Shown: positions 52,082-60,911, counted from the first letter of the stretch. The stretch is 64,000 bases of DNA from Acidovorax sp. HDW3 (GCF_011303755.1 NZ_CP049885.1:2090001-2154000), one strand, 5' to 3'. Numbers and translations: made by a program. The notes: a model not told the origin generated them from the sequence alone.

Positions 52082-53227
52082 TTACTTGGCGTCGGTGCCC
52101 GGCACCTTGCCGTCGATGCCGGCAACGTAGAAGTTGATGCTGCTCAGGAACGGCAAATCGCCCACCTGGCCGGCCGCCAGGCGCTCCTGGCCGGCGTTGT
52201 CCTTGACCGGGCCAGTCCAGACGGCAAAGCTGCCATCCTTGAGGCCGGCGCGGGCCTTGGCGACGCGATCTTTGATGTCTTGCGGCACATCGTCGGCAAT
52301 TTTCAGCAGGTCGATCGCACCTTCTTTCACGCCCCACCAGTGGGCGCCGCCCTGCCATTGGCCGGCCAGGGTGTCCTGCACCACCTTGCTGTAGTAAGGC
52401 GTCCAGTCGATCACGGCCGAGCCCAGGTGCGCCTTGGGTGCAAAAGCACTCATGTCGCCATCCTTGCCGAAGGCGCGCACGCCGCGCTCCTCGGCGGTCT
52501 TGAGTACCGAAGGCGAATTGGTGTTCTGGTACATCACGTCCACGCCGCCATTGATGAGCGACGTAGCGGCCTCGGCCTCCTTGGGCGGGCTGAACCATTC
52601 GTTGACCCACACCACCTTGGCTTTGATCGCCGGATCGACGCTCTGCGCGCCCAGCACAAAACTGTTGATGTTGCGCACCACCTCAGGAATCGGCACCGAG
52701 GCGACGACGCCGATGGTCTTGGTCTTGCTCATGCCGCCGGCGACGATGCCCGCCAGGTAAGCGCCTTCAAACGTCTTGGTGTCGTAGGTGGCCACGTTAG
52801 GCGCCTGCTTGTAGCCGGTGGCGTGCTCAAACTTCACCTGCGGCAGCTCGGCCGCCGCCTTTTGCACGAATTCCTGGTAACCAAAGCTGGTGGCAAAAAT
52901 GAGCTGCTTGCCCTGGCTGGTCATGTCGCGCAGCACGCGCTCGGCGTCGGCGCTCTCGGGCACGCTCTCGACGAACGAGGTTTCTATCTTGTCGCCAAAC
53001 TTCTCCTGAATGGCCTTGCGCCCGAGGTCGTGCTGGTAGGTCCAGCCGCCATCGCCAATCGGGCTGACGTACACAAAGCCAATGTGCAGCTTGTCGGCGG
53101 GCGCTGCGGCTGCAGCCGGGGCGGCGGCAGCGCTCGCCGGCACCTCTTCTTTCTTGCTGCAGCCAGCCAAGGCGGCAAGGGCAAGGGCGGACAGGGCCGC
53201 CGTCTGGAGCAGGGTGCGTGGAATCAT
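52082..53227 (-). CDS. BMP-family nucleoside-binding lipoprotein, paralogue 2
   Basis: A 381-residue tandem paralogue of the protein at 50887-52047, alike over nearly its whole length (GDGGWTYQHD, VNEWFSPPKEAEAATSLINGG, HWWGVKEGAIDLL). The lipobox AGC (Cys23) precedes an Ala/Pro linker. ATG at 53227 gives a clean signal peptide. Having two binding proteins for one permease suggests two ligand ranges. Differences cluster in TSFGYQEFVQKAAAELPQ and the NTNSPSVLKTAEERGVRAFG region. Confidence 0.9.
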   Translation of the reverse strand: MIPRTLLQTAALSALALAALAGCSKKEEVPASAAAAPAAAAAPADKLHIGFVYVSPIGDGGWTYQHDLGRKAIQEKFGDKIETSFVESVPESADAERVLRDMTSQGKQLIFATSFGYQEFVQKAAAELPQVKFEHATGYKQAPNVATYDTKTFEGAYLAGIVAGGMSKTKTIGVVASVPIPEVVRNINSFVLGAQSVDPAIKAKVVWVNEWFSPPKEAEAATSLINGGVDVMYQNTNSPSVLKTAEERGVRAFGKDGDMSAFAPKAHLGSAVIDWTPYYSKVVQDTLAGQWQGGAHWWGVKEGAIDLLKIADDVPQDIKDRVAKARAGLKDGSFAVWTGPVKDNAGQERLAAGQVGDLPFLSSINFYVAGIDGKVPGTDAK

Positions 53228-53252
53228 GGGATAAGCAAAGAACAAAGAAAAA

Positions 53253-54176
53253 TCAATGGCCGGGATGGAAGGACTGACCCAGCGAGGCCGGCATGTTCGC
53301 ACGAATCCAGGCCGGATTGCGCGATATCAAGACCAGCACCAGGATGGTCGCCAGGTACGGCAGCATGGACAACAGCTGGCTCGCCAGCTCCACCCCCGTG
53401 GCCTGCAGGTGAAACTGCAGCATGGTGACACCGCCAAACAAATACGCCCCGAGCAGCACACGCGCCGGGCGCCAGGTGGCAAAGGTGGTCAGGGCCAAGG
53501 CAATCCAGCCGCGCCCGGCGACCATGCCCTCGACCCACAGCGGCGTGTACACGGTGGAGACGTAAGCCCCGGCCAGGCCGCACAGCGCACCGCCAGCCAC
53601 CACCGCCAGCAGGCGGATGCGCCGCACCGGATACCCCAGGGCGTGCGCCGCCTGCGGCGACTCGCCCACCGAGCGCAATACCAGCCCGGCGCGCGTGTAG
53701 TACAAAAACCAAACAATGGCCCCCGCCAACAGCACCGTGCCATAGACCAGCGGGTGCAGGCGAAACAGCGCCGGCCCCAGCACAGGAATATCGCCCAGCA
53801 GCGGCAGGGCAAAGCTGGGCGATGTCGGCAGCTTGGCCTGCACGTAGCCCAGCCCGGCAAAAGCAGAGAAACCCACGCCAAAGAGCGACAGCGCCAAGCC
53901 GGTGGCGTACTGGTTGGTGCCCAGCCAGATCACCAGCAGGCCCAGCAGCGCCGCCAGCAGTGCCCCGGCCGCCATACCGGCGAGCAGCCCCAAGGCAAAG
54001 CTGCCGGTGTGCACCACGGTGGCAAAGCCGGCAACGGCGGCGCACAGCATCATGCCCTCGGCGCCGAGGTTGACGATGCCGGCTTTTTCGTTGATCAACA
54101 GGCCCAGCGCTGCCAGCGCCAGCACCGTGCCGGCGCTGAGCGTGGCGCCCAGCAGCAATGCGTACGATTCCATCAA
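53253..54176 (-). CDS. Nucleoside ABC transporter permease (NupC/YufQ-like)
   Basis: A 307-residue membrane protein of the branched-chain/nucleoside permease type with about eight hydrophobic segments. It has NEKAGIVNLGAEGMMLCAAVAGF, the signature of these permeases, and VRRIRLLAVVAGGALCGLAGAYVSTVY. It pairs with the permease that precedes it, and their genes overlap by 4 bp. The operon order ATPase-permease-permease-BMP-BMP matches nucleoside importers of the BmpA-NupABC type. Confidence 0.88.
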   Translation of the reverse strand: MMESYALLLGATLSAGTVLALAALGLLINEKAGIVNLGAEGMMLCAAVAGFATVVHTGSFALGLLAGMAAGALLAALLGLLVIWLGTNQYATGLALSLFGVGFSAFAGLGYVQAKLPTSPSFALPLLGDIPVLGPALFRLHPLVYGTVLLAGAIVWFLYYTRAGLVLRSVGESPQAAHALGYPVRRIRLLAVVAGGALCGLAGAYVSTVYTPLWVEGMVAGRGWIALALTTFATWRPARVLLGAYLFGGVTMLQFHLQATGVELASQLLSMLPYLATILVLVLISRNPAWIRANMPASLGQSFHPGH

Positions 54177-55246
54177 TGCGCCTCCTTGTGCGCAGCCGCC
54201 CAGCGCAGGCGGTAGGCCACCAGGGTGTCGCAGGCCAGCAGCGTGAACAGCAGCAGCCCCTGGAACACGCCCGTCAGCGCCTTGGGCAGCCCCAGGCGCG
54301 ATTGCGCCAGCTCACCGCCGATATAAAACATGCTCATCAAGAGCGCCGACAGCACCATGCCCACCGGGTGCAGGCGCCCGACGAAGGCAACGATGATGGC
54401 GGCAAAACCGTAGCCCGCCGGCACGTAGGGCGTGAGCTGGCCAATGGGCCCGGCCACCTCCAGCGCCCCGGCCAGACCGGCGGCGCCGCCCGAGATCAAG
54501 AGCGCCACCCAGAGCGCGCGGCGCGAGGAAAAACCGGCGTAGCGCGCCGCTGCCGGCGCCAGCCCCCCGACCTGCAGCGCAAAGCCGGCACGGGTGCGGA
54601 ACAGGAACACCCACAGCGCCGCCGCTGCCGCCAGCGCCAGCGGCAGGCCGATGGTGACGCGCGAGCCGGCAAACAACTTGGGCATCTGCGTCACGCGCTC
54701 GAACATCTTGGTCTGCGGAAAGTTGTAGCCCATCGGGTCCTTCCAGGGCCCGTACACCAGGTAGCTCAGCAGCAGCGTGGCCACGTACACCAGCATCAGA
54801 CTGACCAAAATTTCGTTGGCGTTGAAACGGTCGCGCAGCAGCGCCGTGATGCCCGCCCAGGCCATGCCGCCGAGCACCCCAGCGCACAAAATTGCCGGCA
54901 CGATCCAGGGCCCGGTGCCCTTGTCTGCCAGCAGGGCGACGCCGCCGGCGGCAATGGCGCCGAGGACGAACTGGCCCTCGGCGCCAATGTTCCAGACGTT
55001 GGAGCGAAAGCACACCGCCAGCCCCAGGGCGATGAGCAGCAGCGGCGTCGCCTTGACGGCCAGCTCCCCCAGGGCGTAAGGGGTTTTGATGGGTTCCCAG
55101 AAAAACACCTGCAGGCCGCGCAGCGGGTCTTTGCCCAGGGCCATGAACAACGCCACACCAATGACCACCGTGATCGCCAGCGCCAGCACTGGCGCGCCGT
55201 AGGACCACAGGCGCGAGGGCGCGGGCCGCGCTTCAAGCTTGAACAT
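54173..55246 (-). CDS. Nucleoside ABC transporter permease (NupB/YufP-like)
   Basis: A 357-residue membrane protein with about nine hydrophobic segments. The family-typical FRSNVWNIGAEGQFVLGAIAAGGVAL and NANEILVSLMLVYVATLLLSYLVYGPWKDP are present. First permease of the pair; its ORF overlaps the ATPase gene by 14 bp, so translation is coupled throughout the operon. Confidence 0.88.
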   Translation of the reverse strand: MFKLEARPAPSRLWSYGAPVLALAITVVIGVALFMALGKDPLRGLQVFFWEPIKTPYALGELAVKATPLLLIALGLAVCFRSNVWNIGAEGQFVLGAIAAGGVALLADKGTGPWIVPAILCAGVLGGMAWAGITALLRDRFNANEILVSLMLVYVATLLLSYLVYGPWKDPMGYNFPQTKMFERVTQMPKLFAGSRVTIGLPLALAAAAALWVFLFRTRAGFALQVGGLAPAAARYAGFSSRRALWVALLISGGAAGLAGALEVAGPIGQLTPYVPAGYGFAAIIVAFVGRLHPVGMVLSALLMSMFYIGGELAQSRLGLPKALTGVFQGLLLFTLLACDTLVAYRLRWAAAHKEAH

Positions 55247-56843
55247 CGGCCGCCTCCTGCGCTTGCAGGGCGCCCAGGTGCGCCTGCACGTCGGCGTGCC
55301 ACAGGCCGCTCATCCATTCGCCAATGCGCTCGACGCTGGCGTCGGCACGGGGTACGGAGGGCGAGAGGTGGCCCTTGGCCAGCACATACAGGCGGTCACT
55401 CATTTCAAACAATTCGTCCAATTCTTCACTGAGCACCAGCACCGCGCAGCCCTGGTCGCGCAGGGCCAGGATGGCGCCACGGATTTGTGCTGCCGCGCCC
55501 ACGTCCACGCCCCAGGTCGGCTGGCTGACGATGAGCAGTTTCGGGCCGGCGTCGATTTCGCGGCCCATGATGAATTTCTGCAAGTTGCCGCCCGAGAGCG
55601 ACTGCGCCGGCGCATCCGGCCCACCGGCCTTGACGCCAAAGCGCTCGATGATGCTGCGCGCCTGCGCCCGCAGCGCGCCCAGGCGAATCCAGCCGCCGGC
55701 GCCAAGCGCATCCTCGCGCGTGAGCAGCAGGTTGTGCGCCAGCCCCAGGCTGGGCACAGCGCCGCGCCCGAGGCGCTCCTCGGGCACGAAGTGCAGCCCC
55801 AGCGCACGCCGCTGGCCCGCACCCAGGCGCCCGGCAGCAACCATGCCCTGGGGGCCGCGAATTTGGACCATGGCGGGCGCCGCACGCCGGTCCTCGCCCG
55901 AGAGGGCGTACAGCAGCTCTTTTTGCCCATTGCCCGAGACACCGGCAATGCCCACCACCTCGCCGGCGCAGACCTGCAGCTGCAAATCGACCAGATCGAC
56001 GCCAAAGGCATCGCCGCGCGCCAGGCTCAGGCCCTGCACGCTGAGCACGGGCGCGCCCGCCTGCGCTGCACGCGGCACATGCACCGGCGGCTCGGCACCG
56101 ATCATCAGGCGCGAGAGCGAGGCGTTGCTCTCCTGGCGCGGGTCGCACACGCCCGTCACCTGGCCCGCGCGCACCACGGTGCAGGCGCTGCACAGGGTGC
56201 GGATTTCGTGCAGCTTGTGGCTGATGTAGAGAATGGAGCAGCCCTCGCGCGCGAGCTGCTGCAGCACGACAAAGAGCTTTTCCACCGCCTGCGGCGTGAG
56301 CACCGAGGTCGGCTCGTCCAGAATCAAAAGGCGCGGGTTGGTCAGCAAGGCGCGAATGATCTCCACGCGCTGCATCTCGCCCACCGAGAGTGTGTGCACC
56401 GGGCGCAGGGGGTCGATGTCCAGGCCGTATTCGCTGGCCTTGTCGGCAATGCGGCGCGTGACCTCGGGCAGGCTGTGCGTGCGGTCGAGCCCGAGCCAGA
56501 CGTTCTCGGCCACGGTCAGGGTGTCAAACAGGCTGAAATGCTGAAACACCATGGCGATGCCCAGCGAGCGCGCCTCCTGCGGGTTGCGAATGTGCACCAC
56601 GCGGCCATCAATGCGCACCTGGCCTTCATCGGGCTTGACGGCGCCGTAGATGATTTTCATCAGCGTCGATTTACCGGCCCCGTTCTCGCCCAGCACGGCG
56701 TGAATCTCCCCGGCGCGCACGGCCAGGTCGATGCCGTCGTTGGCCACCACGGCGGGGTAGCGCTTGGTAATGCCCGTCAACTGCAAGCGCAGCGCCGCTG
56801 GGGCTACGGCAGCGCCAGCGGCAGGGTGGTCAGAAAAATGCAT
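55233..56843 (-). CDS. Nucleoside ABC transporter ATPase (NupA/YufO-like)
   Basis: A 536-residue double ATPase. The first domain is canonical (Walker A LGENGAGKSTLMKIIYG, LSVGEMQRVEIIRALL, LLILDEPTSVLTPQ). The second has a degenerate Walker A (IAGVSGNGQKELLYALSG) with LSGGNLQKFIMGREI. This asymmetry is normal in sugar/nucleoside ABC importers. First gene of the five-gene operon. A repeat copy lies upstream. Confidence 0.9.
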   Translation of the reverse strand: MHFSDHPAAGAAVAPAALRLQLTGITKRYPAVVANDGIDLAVRAGEIHAVLGENGAGKSTLMKIIYGAVKPDEGQVRIDGRVVHIRNPQEARSLGIAMVFQHFSLFDTLTVAENVWLGLDRTHSLPEVTRRIADKASEYGLDIDPLRPVHTLSVGEMQRVEIIRALLTNPRLLILDEPTSVLTPQAVEKLFVVLQQLAREGCSILYISHKLHEIRTLCSACTVVRAGQVTGVCDPRQESNASLSRLMIGAEPPVHVPRAAQAGAPVLSVQGLSLARGDAFGVDLVDLQLQVCAGEVVGIAGVSGNGQKELLYALSGEDRRAAPAMVQIRGPQGMVAAGRLGAGQRRALGLHFVPEERLGRGAVPSLGLAHNLLLTREDALGAGGWIRLGALRAQARSIIERFGVKAGGPDAPAQSLSGGNLQKFIMGREIDAGPKLLIVSQPTWGVDVGAAAQIRGAILALRDQGCAVLVLSEELDELFEMSDRLYVLAKGHLSPSVPRADASVERIGEWMSGLWHADVQAHLGALQAQEAADVQA

Positions 56844-56878
56844 GGCGCGGATTGTCTCTCAAAATCGCCAATCCCCAG

Positions 56879-56938
56879 GATTAAAAAGGGTGCTAGGGCT
56901 TATTCCACGCGCGCTAGCAGCTATTGTTTTAATAGCTG
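56879..56938. repeat. Dispersed palindromic repeat, copy 9
   Basis: TTAAAAAGGGTGCTAGGGCT, a spacer, then GCGCGCTAGCAGCTATTGTT and TTAATAGC. The right arm is well preserved, the left eroded. It lies between the diguanylate cyclase stop and the ABC operon start, both on the minus strand, and may serve as terminator for the former. Confidence 0.78.
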
Positions 56939-56962
56939 CAGAGGCACGCCTCTCCATCCTGT

Positions 56963-58969
56963 TCAGCCCTGCACGACACCGTTGCGCCCCGCACGCTTGG
57001 CGCTGTAGCAGGCCATGTCGGCTGCGTGCAACAGTTCGGCCACACTGGCAAAGCCAGCGTCCAGGCGCACCAGGCCAATGCTGGCGCTCAGCGTAAAGCT
57101 GCGCCCCTGGTAGCGCGGCTCCCAAGCCTGCAGCGCAGCGCACAGCTCCTCGGCCAGGGCCAGGCCGCGTGCGACCGTGCAGCCGGGCAGCACCAGGGCA
57201 AATTCGTCGCCTCCCAGGCGCGCTGCCCAGCCCAGGGCGCGCACCTGGGTTTGCAAAAAATGGGCCACCTGGCGCAGCAGGTCGTTGCCGGCCTCGTGCC
57301 CGGCTTCGTCGTTGATGACGGCAAAGTGATCCAGGTCGAGAAACAGCAACACCCCGCCCTCATCCTGCGGCCCGGGCTGGGCCTGGTACTGCGTCTGGTA
57401 CGGCGCCAGCAAGGGCTGCAGGCGCTGCTCCAGCAGCTGGCGGTTGGGCAGCTGCGTCAGCGCGTCGTGCCCGGCCTGCCAGTCCTGCTGGCGCTGCGCC
57501 TGGCGCTCGGCCGTCAGGTCTTCGAGCAGCCACAACGAGCCTGCGCCCTCGTGCAGCGCCCCCAGCACATAAGCCTGCACCCGCACCCAGACGGCGCCGC
57601 CATCGCGGCGCAGCAGGCACATCTCCCCATGAAAAGCGCCATGGGCACGAAACGCCTGCCCCACCTGGCGCGTGATGCGTTCGTAATCGGTCACTGCCGC
57701 GTGCAGCACGCCCACATGCAAGCCCTGCAGCGCTTCACGCCGCGCCCCCAGCATCTGGCAGGCTTGGCGGTTGAGCAGCGCCAGCCGCCCGGCCCGGGTG
57801 ATGATGATGCCCAGCGGCGCATGTTCGAGCACCGCCTGGAACTGGCCTTGCTGCTGCACCAGTTCAGCGCGCAAAACCGCCCGCTGCTCCCCCAGCTGCT
57901 GCAGCACCTGGGCCAGCACCCGCACCTCACCGCGCGCCTGGGGCCAAGGTGTCAGGGGCTCGGCATCGGCCTGCAAAAGCTGCGGTGCCCGCTGGCGCAG
58001 CAGCGCCAGCGGCTGCGCCAGCCAAGTCAGCAGCAACACCAAACCCAGGGCCAGCAACAACAGCCAGGCGGCCACCTGCCCCAACCCATCGCCTTGCTGC
58101 CACGCCAGCGGCGCGGGGCTCACGCGCGCCACCCACCATTGCGGCAAAGGCATTCCCGCAAGGCTGACGAGCAGACCCGACGCGCGCCAATGCCGCACGC
58201 CCTCGGTCACGGCTTGTGCAGACGCCATCTGCGCGCCCAGGCCAGGTTCATCGCGCGCGTCACCCAGCAGGCGCGCCGGATCGGGGTGGGTCAACAAAAT
58301 GCCTTCGCGGGTGAACACCAGCAAGCGGGCATCGGTTTGCTGCGCCAGCGGTGGCGGCAGCAGGGCCGACAGGCGCAGGCTGGCGCCGAACACGGCGAAC
58401 AAGCTGCCGTCTTCGCGCCGCAGCGGCATGGTCAGCAACAGGCGGGGCTCACCGCCGCTGCTGCCAGCGAGCGGGCCGCTGAGCAGGGGTTTGCCGTCGG
58501 CCAGGGCCTGACGCAGGCCGTCGCGCTCCGCCGGCTCCAGGCTGCCTGCCGGCTGCGGGCGGCCATGGCGCAGGTACAGGCTGACATCACCGTGGCTGCG
58601 CGCCAGCAGCAAACTGTCGAACCAACGCGCCGCCGGCACACCCTGCTCAAGCCAATGCTGCAGCTGGGCTGGGGATTCGAGCAAGGCCGGCGTGATGCCG
58701 CTGGCAGCCAAAGTCAGCAGGCGCTGGTTTTGCTCGATCTTGCCCGCCAACAGGCGCGCGAGCATTTCCACCTCGGCATCTTGCTGCGCCGCTTGGCGCT
58801 GCTCCTGCCCTGGCCCGAGGGCACGCGCCATCAGCCAAGCCGCGCCGGCGCCACCGAGCAACAGCGCCAGCACCGCCACCACCATCAGCGCCGCCACCAG
58901 CGGGCCAGGAGCCCACCAAAAGCCGCTATCACCAGCGGCTGCGGCAGCGCGCAAAGAGGGGCGCTTCAC
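56963..58969 (-). CDS. Membrane diguanylate cyclase (Cache-like sensor, PAS, GGDEF)
   Basis: About 668 residues. A first membrane segment (VAALMVVAVLALLLGGAGAAW, about 22-42) is followed by a periplasmic sensor of about 260 residues, then a second segment (VAAWLLLLALGLVLLLTWLA). A PAS domain follows (AVLEHAPLGIIITRAGRLALLNRQA and a PAC-like MCLLRRDGG). The C-terminus is a GGDEF domain with intact ARLGGDEFALVL. No RxxD inhibitory site precedes GGDEF (the sequence there is RALG), so it may lack product inhibition. GTG at 58969 has GAGGGG seven bases upstream; other starts further upstream are possible. Makes cyclic di-GMP; the signal is unknown. Confidence 0.87.
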   Translation of the reverse strand: MKRPSLRAAAAAGDSGFWWAPGPLVAALMVVAVLALLLGGAGAAWLMARALGPGQEQRQAAQQDAEVEMLARLLAGKIEQNQRLLTLAASGITPALLESPAQLQHWLEQGVPAARWFDSLLLARSHGDVSLYLRHGRPQPAGSLEPAERDGLRQALADGKPLLSGPLAGSSGGEPRLLLTMPLRREDGSLFAVFGASLRLSALLPPPLAQQTDARLLVFTREGILLTHPDPARLLGDARDEPGLGAQMASAQAVTEGVRHWRASGLLVSLAGMPLPQWWVARVSPAPLAWQQGDGLGQVAAWLLLLALGLVLLLTWLAQPLALLRQRAPQLLQADAEPLTPWPQARGEVRVLAQVLQQLGEQRAVLRAELVQQQGQFQAVLEHAPLGIIITRAGRLALLNRQACQMLGARREALQGLHVGVLHAAVTDYERITRQVGQAFRAHGAFHGEMCLLRRDGGAVWVRVQAYVLGALHEGAGSLWLLEDLTAERQAQRQQDWQAGHDALTQLPNRQLLEQRLQPLLAPYQTQYQAQPGPQDEGGVLLFLDLDHFAVINDEAGHEAGNDLLRQVAHFLQTQVRALGWAARLGGDEFALVLPGCTVARGLALAEELCAALQAWEPRYQGRSFTLSASIGLVRLDAGFASVAELLHAADMACYSAKRAGRNGVVQG

Positions 58970-59119
58970 AGCAGCCCCTCGCAAATGGCGCAAAAACAAA
59001 AGGGAGACAACATGGCGGCGCGGCAAGCCTGAACGACGATGCCGGCCAATATACGCAGCGCCCGCGCGCCAGCCATTGGGGCGCACCCCTGCCACAGGAG
59101 GCAGGAAAACCCTAGCGAC

Positions 59120-59743
59120 TTAACCGCCGGCGACGAGCTGCAGCGCGCGCGGTTGGGGCAGATTCAGTACGTTGCCGGTGCCGGCGATCAAGCCATGCTC
59201 GCGCAGCTGGCGCAGCACGCGCGAGAAGGTTTCGGGCGCAATGCCCAGCTGCGCGGCGATCATGCGCTTGCGCTGGTGCAAGGTGACGCGCAGCGCACCA
59301 CTGCCGTCGTTTTGCGCGTGGCGCAGCAGCCACTGGGCGCAACGCGCTTCGGCGTCTTGTGCCAGGCGGCTCACGGCCAGCTCGGTCTGCTGGCAGTAAC
59401 CAGCGGCCATGTCGCGCAACAGGCTCTGCACCGAATCGGGCAATACGGCAAAACCGCGCAGAAAAGTCTCGCGCGGCACGCGGCGAAAGTGCACCACGCC
59501 GTCGGCCACCATGTCCACGGCACAGGGCAGATCGAGCAGCGCCGGCGCCGCATCGAGCCAGGCCGGGCCTTCGACCACACCCAACTGGTGGCGCAGTTGC
59601 TCACCCTCGCGCACCCCCAGCAGCACACGGCCGCTGTCGAGATGCAGCACGGTGCTCGGGCGCTCGTTGCGGGCACGCAGCAGCCCGCCAGGCGCCAGCA
59701 CTTCAGCCTGGGCAGAGGGATCGAAAGTCGGAGTCAAAAACAT
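59120..59743 (-). CDS. Crp/Fnr-family regulator (DNR-like candidate)
   Basis: A 207-residue Crp/Fnr protein. The N-terminal cyclic-nucleotide-like beta-roll lacks the N-terminal cysteine cluster of FNR, and the cysteines present (79, 119, 137 approximately) are not in FNR positions. The HTH is KRMIAAQLGIAPETFSRVLRQLREHGLI; its ETFSR matches the E-x-x-SR pattern with which FNR reads TTGAT. So it may bind FNR-type boxes without an iron-sulfur cluster, as DNR/NnrR do, with haem-bound NO as the likely signal. It has an FNR-type box about 36 bp before the ATG. GTG at 59752 is an alternative start. Confidence 0.82.
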   Translation of the reverse strand: MFLTPTFDPSAQAEVLAPGGLLRARNERPSTVLHLDSGRVLLGVREGEQLRHQLGVVEGPAWLDAAPALLDLPCAVDMVADGVVHFRRVPRETFLRGFAVLPDSVQSLLRDMAAGYCQQTELAVSRLAQDAEARCAQWLLRHAQNDGSGALRVTLHQRKRMIAAQLGIAPETFSRVLRQLREHGLIAGTGNVLNLPQPRALQLVAGG

Positions 59744-59778
59744 AGACTGCACTGTGCCGGCCTCTGGGCGGCACGGTT

Positions 59779-59792
59779 TTGAGGCATATCAA
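59779..59792. promoter_or_regulatory. FNR/DNR-type box upstream of the Crp/Fnr regulator
   Basis: TTGAG-GCAT-ATCAA differs from TTGAT-N4-ATCAA at one position. It lies between the regulator (minus strand, ATG at 59743) and the TonB-like lipoprotein gene (plus strand, ATG at 59878), closer to the regulator. Autoregulation is the simplest reading. Confidence 0.65.
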
Positions 59793-59877
59793 TAAAATCC
59801 CTGCGCCGCCATCAAGAATAAAAAAGCGTTAGGAACACCGCTTTCCGCCATCCCCCCGCACCTGCCCTGCTTGCGCC

Positions 59878-60354
59878 ATGCCATCCACCCGCCAATTTTT
59901 TCCCGTCCCCATTCGCACCCTGTTGGTCAGCCTGGGCTGCGCCTTGGCGCTGAGCGCCTGCCAGAGTGTGCCGCCAGCAACGCCTGCTGCCAGCGCCAGC
60001 ACCCCGGCCCCGGCCCCGGCAAGCAAAACTTACCGCCAGGCAGCGGCGCAGCACCTGTACCAACGCTACCCCCAGCGCATCTACCACGGGCCGCTGCCGC
60101 CCACGCTCTACGCCGTGGGCGTGCTGGCGCTGGACATCGACCGCCAAGGCCAGGTGCAGCAGCTGCAGTGGCTGCGGGCACCAGAGCACGCGCCCGAGGT
60201 CGTGGCCGAGATAGAAACCCTGGCACGCGCCGCCGCGCCCTACCCGGCAGCGCCCGCTGGCGCCCGCTATACCGAGGTCTGGCTTTGGGACAAATCCGGG
60301 CACTTTCAGCTCGACACCCTGACCGAAGGCCAGCTGCCGGCGTCAGCGCAGTAG
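59878..60354 (+). CDS. TonB C-terminal-like lipoprotein
   Basis: A 158-residue lipoprotein. The signal ends in lipobox LSAC, then a short Ala/Pro linker. The rest (PPTLYAVGVLALDIDRQGQVQQLQWLRAPEHAPEVVAEIETLARAAAPYPA) has the pattern of a TonB C-terminal domain. It lacks the N-terminal anchor of true TonB and no exbBD is nearby, so it is an orphan TonB-like protein of unknown role. Its 3' end is 5 bp from the stop of the converging yggT. Confidence 0.7.
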   Translation: MPSTRQFFPVPIRTLLVSLGCALALSACQSVPPATPAASASTPAPAPASKTYRQAAAQHLYQRYPQRIYHGPLPPTLYAVGVLALDIDRQGQVQQLQWLRAPEHAPEVVAEIETLARAAAPYPAAPAGARYTEVWLWDKSGHFQLDTLTEGQLPASAQ

Positions 60355-60359
60355 GGAAT

Positions 60360-60911
60360 TTAAAAAGTCAGCAGCCCGGCCTGCACATGGCCGAGCACGA
60401 TCATCGCCACCTGCAGCAGCACCAGCGCCAGCAGTGGCGACAGGTCTATGCCCCCTATGCGCGGCAGCAGACGGCGCAGCGGGCGCAGCAGCGGCTCGGC
60501 CAGGCGGGCGATGACATCGCTCAGCGGTGAACGCGCCGGCACCCAGGACAGCAGCGCATAAACCAGGAACAGCCCGGTCAGACCCGTCAAGGTCACGCGC
60601 ACCAGGCCCAGCAGCGCCAGCAGCGGCACCCACAGCAGGGGCACGGCGCCCCCCAGCAACAGCCATAGCAGCAGGTATTGGAGCAGCTGCAGCAGCAGCG
60701 CGGCCACCAGGCTGGAGGTATCGAGCCGCCCCAGCGGCACGATCACGCGGCGCAGCGGCAGCACCAGCCAGTCCGACAGGGCAAACACCAGCTGCCCCAG
60801 CGGGTTGGCAAAGCCAATGCGCTGCTGCTGCATGTACAGACGCAACAGGCAGGCGCCGGTGAACAAGCCGCCGACCACGTCGAGCAAAAAGGTAAGGATT
60901 TGATAGAGCAT
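60360..60911 (-). CDS. YggT-family membrane protein
   Basis: A 183-residue inner-membrane protein with two YggT repeats of paired hydrophobic segments. The motif NPLGQLVFALSDWLVLPLRRVI in the first repeat is matched by SPLSDVIARLAEPLLRPLRRLLP in the second, as is usual for the family. YggT is linked to osmotic or ion homeostasis and cell-division organisation. ATG at 60911 begins directly at the first membrane segment (MLYQILTFLLDVV). Divergent from the LON-domain gene. Confidence 0.87.
   Translation of the reverse strand: MLYQILTFLLDVVGGLFTGACLLRLYMQQQRIGFANPLGQLVFALSDWLVLPLRRVIVPLGRLDTSSLVAALLLQLLQYLLLWLLLGGAVPLLWVPLLALLGLVRVTLTGLTGLFLVYALLSWVPARSPLSDVIARLAEPLLRPLRRLLPRIGGIDLSPLLALVLLQVAMIVLGHVQAGLLTF

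Noticed and set aside
10527-56938. CRISPR array
   Set aside because: The nine repeats are dispersed over 50 kb, imperfect and without regular spacers or cas genes.
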